From Erythrobacter donghaensis (GTDB lineage: Bacteria; Pseudomonadota; Alphaproteobacteria; Sphingomonadales; Sphingomonadaceae): a stretch of 12,388 bases of DNA. Under the pieces are notes generated by a model. That model made no database searches, had not been told where the DNA came from, and saw nothing but the letters and a program-made list of their open reading frames with translations. This document shows, in pieces, positions 7,788-12,388 of the stretch. Every line of letters begins with the position of its first letter. Within the stretch, counting starts at the first letter, position 1. The stretch is taken from NCBI RefSeq assembly GCF_001557325.1, contig NZ_LSJS01000076.1, positions 1 through 12,388 of the forward strand, in the 5' to 3' direction. Position numbers and translations under genes: made by a program.

Positions 7788-7936
7788 TGACGGCTCTCGC
7801 GTTGGGGACAGGGTGAGTGGCCCGTCCGCTGCCCCCGTGCCTTGCGCCATAACCAAGGTCAATGATTGTTAGGAATCGTCGCACATCCCCCGCGCGGGCG
7901 AGTTGCACGAAAGGCACTTTTCGCTAAGGCGATTCC
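7788..7936. promoter_or_regulatory. Divergent galU/murA intergenic region
   Basis: These 149 bases must hold the promoters of both galU and murA. An AT-rich core lies at about 7850-7877. A small dyad CGAAA-N6-TTTCG (7908-7923) sits just before the murA ribosome-binding site (AAGG at 7926-7929). Two GANTC sites, the CcrM methylation target in alphaproteobacteria, occur at 7873-7877 and 7931-7935. I see no strong sigma-70 consensus pair. Confidence 0.45.
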
Positions 7937-9217
<1,281 letters not shown>

Positions 9218-9227
9218 GCCCATCCCT

Positions 9228-9320
9228 CGTCATTGCGAGCGAAGCGAAGCAATCCATGGCCTGAGCTTGCCGCTCGCGACCGGTCCATGGATTGCCGCGG
9301 CCTTCGGCCTCGCAATGACG
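9228..9320. repeat. REP/BIME-like compound inverted repeat
   Basis: A 93-bp imperfect palindrome. The outer 12-bp arms CGTCATTGCGAG (9228-9239) and CTCGCAATGACG (9309-9320) pair perfectly, as do the inner 11-bp arms GCAATCCATGG (9249-9259) and CCATGGATTGC (9285-9295). Between them lie two side loops, one holding GGCC-TTC-GGCC (9299-9309), and an apical GAGC-N5-GCTC hairpin (9263-9275), giving a cloverleaf-like fold. Elements beginning CGTCATTGCGAGCGAAGCGAAGCAATCC are a familiar dispersed palindromic type in several bacterial groups. It lies between two convergent genes and could also end their transcripts. Confidence 0.82.
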
Positions 9321-9324
9321 AAGA

Positions 9325-9558
9325 TCAGCCGTTCACCACCAGCCACACCCGGATCGCGCTCGCCAGACCCGGGGGCGTGGGCGATTTGATCCGTTCGGCA
9401 TCGATGCGGGCGACCAGCGCGGCAACCGCCAGCCCTTCGCGCGCGGCGGCGGCTTTCAGCATGTCCCAGAACAGCGGCTCGAGGCTGATCGAGGTCTGGT
9501 GGCCCGCGATTGCAAGCGAGCGCTTGACCGGGGGGTGGTAGGGGGAGGGCGGCTCCAT
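9325..9558 (-). CDS. Ribbon-helix-helix domain protein (RHH_4-like)
   Basis: A small protein of about 77 residues whose core, VKRSLAIAGHQTSISLEPLF followed by WDMLKAAAAREGLAVAALVARID, matches the RHH_4-type ribbon-helix-helix proteins common in alphaproteobacteria, which are presumed DNA binders. The beta strand is TSISLEP and two helices follow. Start choice is uncertain: the ATG at 9558 has GAGAGG only one base upstream, and a TTG at 9567 is also in frame. It lies 12 bp downstream of the unknown 170-residue gene on the same strand, so the two are probably cotranscribed. There is no adjacent toxin gene of a known family, so I do not call it an antitoxin. Confidence 0.8.
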   Translation of the reverse strand: MEPPSPYHPPVKRSLAIAGHQTSISLEPLFWDMLKAAAAREGLAVAALVARIDAERIKSPTPPGLASAIRVWLVVNG

Positions 9559-9570
9559 CCCTCTCAACTA

Positions 9571-10083
9571 TTAGGCCGCTTCGAAGTCGTCCACATATTC
9601 GGGGAGGAACACCGGCTCGCGCTCGGACCAGCCCGGCGCGGTGGCGGCGGCTTCGCTCAGCGATTGCAGCAGCAGCTTGCGGCGCTCCGGGCGGATCGAG
9701 GGCAGCGCGCTCGCGGCGCAGAAGGCGGCCGGGAGGTAGGGCCGCACGCTCGCACCCAGCAGGCGTTCGTAGAGGAAGCGGAAGGCCGAGAAGCTCGCCA
9801 GCCGCTCCTGCTCCAGATCGAAGGCGGCGAGACGCACCAGCTTGCCGAGGAAGCGCTCGACCTCGTAGGGCGTGCCGTCCTGCGGGATCAGGCCGCGCAG
9901 CGACTTCAGGTCCTGATAGGCGACATATTGCCGGCGGATCGCGACATTCTCGGCCTCGGAGCGGCCCCAGCGCCGGAAGGCGTCGGTGCGGGCGAGGCCG
10001 ATGTCGAGGCTGCGCTTGATGTAGCGCTGCTCGGCAGGGGCGAACCCGGCGAATTCCCGCATCTCGGCAATCGGCATCATCAT
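9571..10083 (-). CDS. Hypothetical protein, 170 residues
   Basis: I do not recognise this family. The product is soluble, with no signal peptide or membrane segment, rich in Arg, Glu, Leu and Ala, and appears mostly helical, with a tail of aromatic and acidic residues (FLPEYVDDFEAA). A coding call is supported by a strong ribosome-binding site (AAGGAGA, six bases before the ATG at 10083), codon use like its neighbours and tight coupling to the downstream RHH gene. The start has three consecutive ATG codons, so residues 1-3 are ambiguous. A CtrA-like box lies 38-56 bases upstream, which hints at cell-cycle or motility-linked expression. No function is proposed. Confidence 0.8.
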   Translation of the reverse strand: MMMPIAEMREFAGFAPAEQRYIKRSLDIGLARTDAFRRWGRSEAENVAIRRQYVAYQDLKSLRGLIPQDGTPYEVERFLGKLVRLAAFDLEQERLASFSAFRFLYERLLGASVRPYLPAAFCAASALPSIRPERRKLLLQSLSEAAATAPGWSEREPVFLPEYVDDFEAA

Positions 10084-10120
10084 CGCACGTCTCCTTCGGA
10101 CGAGGAGAACGTCGCTGAAG

Positions 10121-10139
10121 ATGGTTAATTAAGTGTTAG
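10121..10139 (-). promoter_or_regulatory. Putative CtrA-binding site
   Basis: On the minus strand the sequence reads CTAA-N7-TTAACCAT. The CtrA consensus is TTAA-N7-TTAAC, with TTAACCAT as the extended half-site; here the extended half is perfect and the other half differs by one base. It lies 38-56 bases before the 170-residue gene, oriented towards it, in a short AT-rich stretch inside GC-rich DNA. This is a motif match, not proof of binding. Confidence 0.5.
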
Positions 10140-10154
10140 GTAGAAGGAACAAAT

Positions 10155-10176
10155 CGGCCCGCCAACGGACGGGCCG
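10155..10176 (-). terminator. Probable intrinsic terminator of the thiSG operon
   Basis: CGGCCCG (10155-10161) and CGGGCCG (10170-10176) form a perfect 7-bp GC stem with an 8-base loop. Read on the minus strand, the stem is followed by ATTTGTT, a modest U-rich tail. It lies about 100 bases beyond the thiSG stop and just upstream of the promoter region of the next minus-strand gene. Confidence 0.6.
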
Positions 10177-10264
10177 CAAGCGCGAACGCGCGCCCGGAGG
10201 GGTGGCCCGCAGGGCCGGGCCCCCGGAGGAAAGCCAAGCGCGCGGACGCGCGCGCCGGCGCTTG
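10177..10264. repeat. GC-rich repeat-containing segment downstream of thiSG
   Basis: This non-coding stretch carries near copies of CAAGCGCG followed by ACGCGCGC (from 10177 and from 10235), two copies of CCCGGAGG (10193-10200 and about 10222-10229), and a dyad CAAGCGC/GCGCTTG (10235-10241 with 10258-10264) next to the thiSG stop. It is almost entirely G and C and may form stable RNA structures or be a dispersed element. I see no reading frame in it with protein-like content. Confidence 0.4.
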
Positions 10265-10272
10265 AGGCCAAA

Positions 10273-11262
10273 TCAGATAAGCCCCGCCAAGGGGCTGCTG
10301 GGATCGGCATACATCCGCCGCGCCATGCGCCCCGCAAGGTAGGCCTCGCGCCCCGCCTCGACCGCGAGCCTCATCGCGCGGGCCATGCGGATCGGGTCCT
10401 TGGCTTCGGCGATGGCGGTGTTCATCAGGATACCGTCACACCCCAGCTCCATGCCGACCGCCGCGTCGGACGCCGTGCCGACCCCCGCATCGACCAGCAC
10501 CGGCACCTTCGCGCCTTCCACGATCAGCCGGATGGTCACGCGGTTCTGGATGCCGAGCCCCGAGCCGATCGGCGCGCCCAGCGGCATGATCGCGACCGCG
10601 CCCGCATCTTCGAGCTGCCTGGCCGCGATCGGATCGTCGGCGCAGTAGACCATCGGGTGAAAGCCTTCCTTGGCGAGCACTTCCGTGGCCTTCAGCGTCT
10701 CGCGCATGTCGGGGTAGAGCGTGCGCGCCTCGCCCAGCACCTCGAGCTTGACGAGGTCCCAGCCCCCCGCCTCGCGCGCCAGCCGCAGCGTGCGCACGGC
10801 CTCCTCGCCGGTGAAGCAGCCGGCGGTGTTGGGGAGGTAGGTGATCTTCTTGGGATCGATGAAGTCGGTCAGCATCGGCGCCTTGGGATCGCTGACATTC
10901 ACGCGCCGCACCGCGACCGTGACGATCTCCGCGCCGCTGGCTTCCACCGCCGCGGCGTTCTGCTCGAAGCTCTTGTACTTGCCCGTGCCGACGATCATCC
11001 GCGAGCGGAAGGTGCGGCCCGCGACGCTCCAGGTGTCCGCCGCATGATCGCCGCCGCCCACGAAATGCACGATTTCCAGCGTATCGCCCTCGGCCAGCGG
11101 GGCCTCGGCCAGGGTCGAGCGGGGGACGATTTCGCCATTGCGCTCGACCGCGACCTTTTCAGGCGTCAGGTCCAGCTCGCGCACCAGATCGGCGATGGTG
11201 GCGGCCGCCGAGCGGTGGGGGGCGCCGTTCAGGGTGATGCTCTTGGTCATGCGCGGTGACAT
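10273..11262 (-). CDS. thiG: Bifunctional ThiS-ThiG: sulfur carrier fused to thiazole synthase
   Basis: This 329-residue protein joins two thiamine-pathway modules. Residues about 5-71 are a ThiS-like ubiquitin fold starting with ITLNG and ending in the diglycine that carries the thiocarboxylate sulfur (FVGGG, glycines 69-71). Residues about 77-329 are ThiG, a TIM-barrel enzyme making the thiazole phosphate from deoxyxylulose phosphate, dehydroglycine and sulfur. ThiG features include GTGKYKSF (92-99), NTAGC in the middle of the barrel, VKLEVLGE with the Schiff-base lysine Lys162, and the phosphate-binding [11 protein letters not shown] loop near 248-258. Fusions of this kind are known (PRK11840 type). 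ATG 11262 is preferred because GAGGGA precedes it; ATG 11250 (MTKSITLNG) is the alternative. Only 36 bp separate it from the upstream MerC-like gene, leaving no room for a TPP riboswitch directly ahead. Confidence 0.95.
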   Translation of the reverse strand: MSPRMTKSITLNGAPHRSAAATIADLVRELDLTPEKVAVERNGEIVPRSTLAEAPLAEGDTLEIVHFVGGGDHAADTWSVAGRTFRSRMIVGTGKYKSFEQNAAAVEASGAEIVTVAVRRVNVSDPKAPMLTDFIDPKKITYLPNTAGCFTGEEAVRTLRLAREAGGWDLVKLEVLGEARTLYPDMRETLKATEVLAKEGFHPMVYCADDPIAARQLEDAGAVAIMPLGAPIGSGLGIQNRVTIRLIVEGAKVPVLVDAGVGTASDAAVGMELGCDGILMNTAIAEAKDPIRMARAMRLAVEAGREAYLAGRMARRMYADPSSPLAGLI

Positions 11263-11298
11263 AGTCCCTCGCAGCCCCCGCGCAACCACAGCTTTTGC

Positions 11299-11688
11299 TC
11301 AGTCGGCGGTGCGCAGGTTCATCCAGTGCGCCGCCGCGACGATCGCCACGCCGAGCAGCGTCAGCAGGAATTCGTTCGTCCCATGCGGCACCAGCAGCGC
11401 GACGCCCATCAGCGCAAGGCCACCCAGCGCCACAAGGAACGGCCCGCGCCGCCCATAGCGCAGCATCCCCCGCCCGATCGCGAGCGCGGCGACGATCAGC
11501 GCCAGCAGCAGGCCGATGCGGTGGATATTCTCGTCGAGCAGGAAGTGCCCGCCGAGGCCCAGCGCCGAGACCACCACCAGCGTCGCCAGGCAGTGCAGCA
11601 CGCACAGGCCCGCAAGCCCGATCCCGAGTTTGTCGAGTCGGCGGCGGAGGAGACTCCGATTCGCAGGGGGCAGGGCGTCGGGGGTCAT
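11299..11688 (-). CDS. MerC-like domain membrane protein
   Basis: A 129-residue inner-membrane protein with four predicted transmembrane segments (about 23-45, 57-75, 83-101 and 107-122). The first contains the cysteine/histidine cluster GLCVLHCLAT (Cys29, His32, Cys33), the feature shared with MerC-type mercury transport proteins; here the cysteines are spaced CxxxC and not CxxC. No other mer genes are nearby, so mercury resistance is unlikely and a role with another metal or heme is possible (inference). No clear ribosome-binding site precedes the ATG at 11688, and a promoter candidate places the transcript start only a few bases before it, so the mRNA may be nearly leaderless. It is followed by thiSG and is divergent from the heme A synthase gene. 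Confidence 0.82.
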   Translation of the reverse strand: MTPDALPPANRSLLRRRLDKLGIGLAGLCVLHCLATLVVVSALGLGGHFLLDENIHRIGLLLALIVAALAIGRGMLRYGRRGPFLVALGGLALMGVALLVPHGTNEFLLTLLGVAIVAAAHWMNLRTAD

Positions 11689-11699
11689 GTCTGGGAGGG

Positions 11700-11728
11700 C
11701 ATGTATGTGATGTTGTTACATTGTGCAA
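11700..11728 (-). promoter_or_regulatory. Candidate promoter for the MerC-like/thiSG operon
   Basis: On the minus strand, TTGCAC (11728-11723), a 17-bp spacer and TACATG (11705-11700) give a plausible sigma-70 layout ending 11 bases before the MerC-like start codon. Both hexamers match only partly. The palindrome at 11710-11721 lies inside the spacer, where a bound repressor would block polymerase. Confidence 0.35.
11710..11721. promoter_or_regulatory. Putative Zur/Fur-type operator
   Basis: ATGT-TGTT-ACAT is a 4-4-4 palindrome between the divergent MerC-like and heme A synthase genes. Extended to ATGTTGTTACATT, it differs at two of 13 positions from the ATGTTATAACATT type of core typical of alphaproteobacterial Zur boxes. 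A metal-sensing Fur-family repressor is the best guess from the motif; which metal cannot be told. Confidence 0.4.
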
Positions 11729-11810
11729 GGCGGACTTGCGCCTATCGCACGGCGCTTTGCGGCGAACGGGCTTGCCTAGCGGACCGCGCGGGGACAAAGA
11801 GCGCACCGTC

Positions 11811-12388
11811 ATGGCTACCTCCGCCTCCGTGTCGAACCTGTTCCGAGCCGCCGCCGCAAGCCGAGCGCGCCCGCTGGCGATTGCGCGCTGGCTCGAGATC
11901 GTCGCGCTGCTGGTGGTGCTGATCGTCGTCGTCGGCGGGATCACCCGGCTGACCGAAAGCGGGCTGTCGATCACCGAATGGAACGTCGTCAGCGGCATCC
12001 TCCCGCCGCTCACCGAGGCCGCGTGGCAGGCCGAATTCGCCAAATACCGCCTCACCGCCGAATACCGGATCGAGAGCGGCCCGGCGGGGATGGATCTCGC
12101 CGCGTTCAAGTTCATCTTCTTCTGGGAGTGGTTCCACCGCATCCTCGGGCGGGTGATCGGGCTTGCCTTCCTGCTGCCGCTGATCGCCTTCGCGGCTCTC
12201 CGCGCGATCCCGACTGGCTACGGCTGGCGGCTCCTCGCCATGTTCGCGCTGATCGTGGGGCAGGGGGCGCTGGGGTGGTACATGGTGTCCTCGGGGGTCG
12301 GCGCGACGAACCTCACCGATGTGAGCCACTTCCGCCTCGCCGCGCACCTGTTGACCGCGCTGTTCCTGCTGGCGGGCCTCGTGTGGAC
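11811..12388 (+). CDS. ctaA: Heme A synthase, COX15/CtaA family (5' part)
   Basis: The first 192 codons of a heme A synthase, cut by the window end. The enzyme oxidises the C8 methyl of heme O to heme A for aa3-type cytochrome oxidase, in the inner membrane. Diagnostic motifs are GGITRLTESGLSITEW (42-57), GILPP (62-66), the histidine in FFWEWFHRILGRVIG (His109) and SHFRLAAHL with His173 and His179, which fit the heme-ligand pattern of the COX15 type found in alphaproteobacteria and mitochondria. Transmembrane segments are at about 26-44, 108-130, 139-158 and from 176 onward. The ATG at 11811 has only a weak upstream AAAGAG. It is divergent from the MerC-like gene with 122 bp between them. Confidence 0.95.
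   Translation, partial: MATSASVSNLFRAAAASRARPLAIARWLEIVALLVVLIVVVGGITRLTESGLSITEWNVVSGILPPLTEAAWQAEFAKYRLTAEYRIESGPAGMDLAAFKFIFFWEWFHRILGRVIGLAFLLPLIAFAALRAIPTGYGWRLLAMFALIVGQGALGWYMVSSGVGATNLTDVSHFRLAAHLLTALFLLAGLVW

Noticed and set aside
7788..7862. N-terminal extension of GalU to a TTG at 7862
   Set aside because: The extra residues are not GalU-like, and the ATG at 7787 gives the standard family N-terminus.
9325..10083. A classical toxin-antitoxin pair
   Set aside because: The RHH protein is of the stand-alone RHH_4 type, and the partner is larger than common toxins and shows no toxin motif.
11263..11298. TPP riboswitch ahead of thiSG
   Set aside because: Only 36 bases separate thiSG from the upstream gene, too short for the aptamer, and no THI-element motif is seen.
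11299..11688. Mercury resistance locus
   Set aside because: Only a MerC-like protein is present, with CxxxC spacing and no merR, merT, merP or merA nearby.

Overview
This window looks like chromosomal DNA from an alphaproteobacterium, most likely a sphingomonad of the Erythrobacteraceae type. The evidence is high GC content with strong third-position GC, a fused ThiS-ThiG thiazole synthase, a COX15-type heme A synthase, an RHH_4-type ribbon-helix-helix gene, a MerC-like membrane protein and a CtrA-like box (TTAACCAT half-site). The genus is an inference; there is no rRNA or tRNA gene to test it. No phage, transposase, CRISPR array or defence island is visible.

Layout, left to right. (1) 1-2318, plus strand: the 3' part of an acyl-CoA ligase gene, overlapped by four bases by a cytochrome P450 gene; together they look like a small catabolic operon. 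(2) 2315-4327: an HxlR-type regulator on the minus strand that overlaps the P450 tail to tail, then, divergently, an HD-domain protein and an AraC-family regulator. (3) 4437-6871: a yqiJ-yqiK pair encoding a membrane OB-fold/NfeD-like partner and a long flotillin. It is preceded by a tandem 11-bp direct repeat and followed by a strong hairpin shared with convergent galU. (4) 6909-9217: divergent galU (UDP-glucose synthesis) and murA (first committed step of peptidoglycan synthesis), two envelope-precursor genes. (5) 9228-9320: a REP/BIME-like compound inverted repeat between convergent murA and a small RHH gene. (6) 9325-10083, minus strand: the RHH gene and, upstream of it, an unrecognised 170-residue protein with a good CtrA-like box in front. 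(7) 10155-11688, minus strand: a terminator hairpin, GC-rich repeats, a thiS-thiG fusion and an upstream MerC-like membrane protein gene, apparently one operon. (8) 11811 to the end, plus strand: the start of a COX15/CtaA heme A synthase, divergent from the MerC-like gene, with a palindromic Zur/Fur-like site between them.

Most of the window is ordinary housekeeping and metabolic DNA. The points most worth a second look are the CtrA-like box ahead of the unknown 170-residue gene, the MerC-like/thiSG operon headed by a possible metal-responsive operator, the tandem repeat in front of yqiJK, and the repeat element at 9228-9320. I did not find convincing evidence of a wholly new system.
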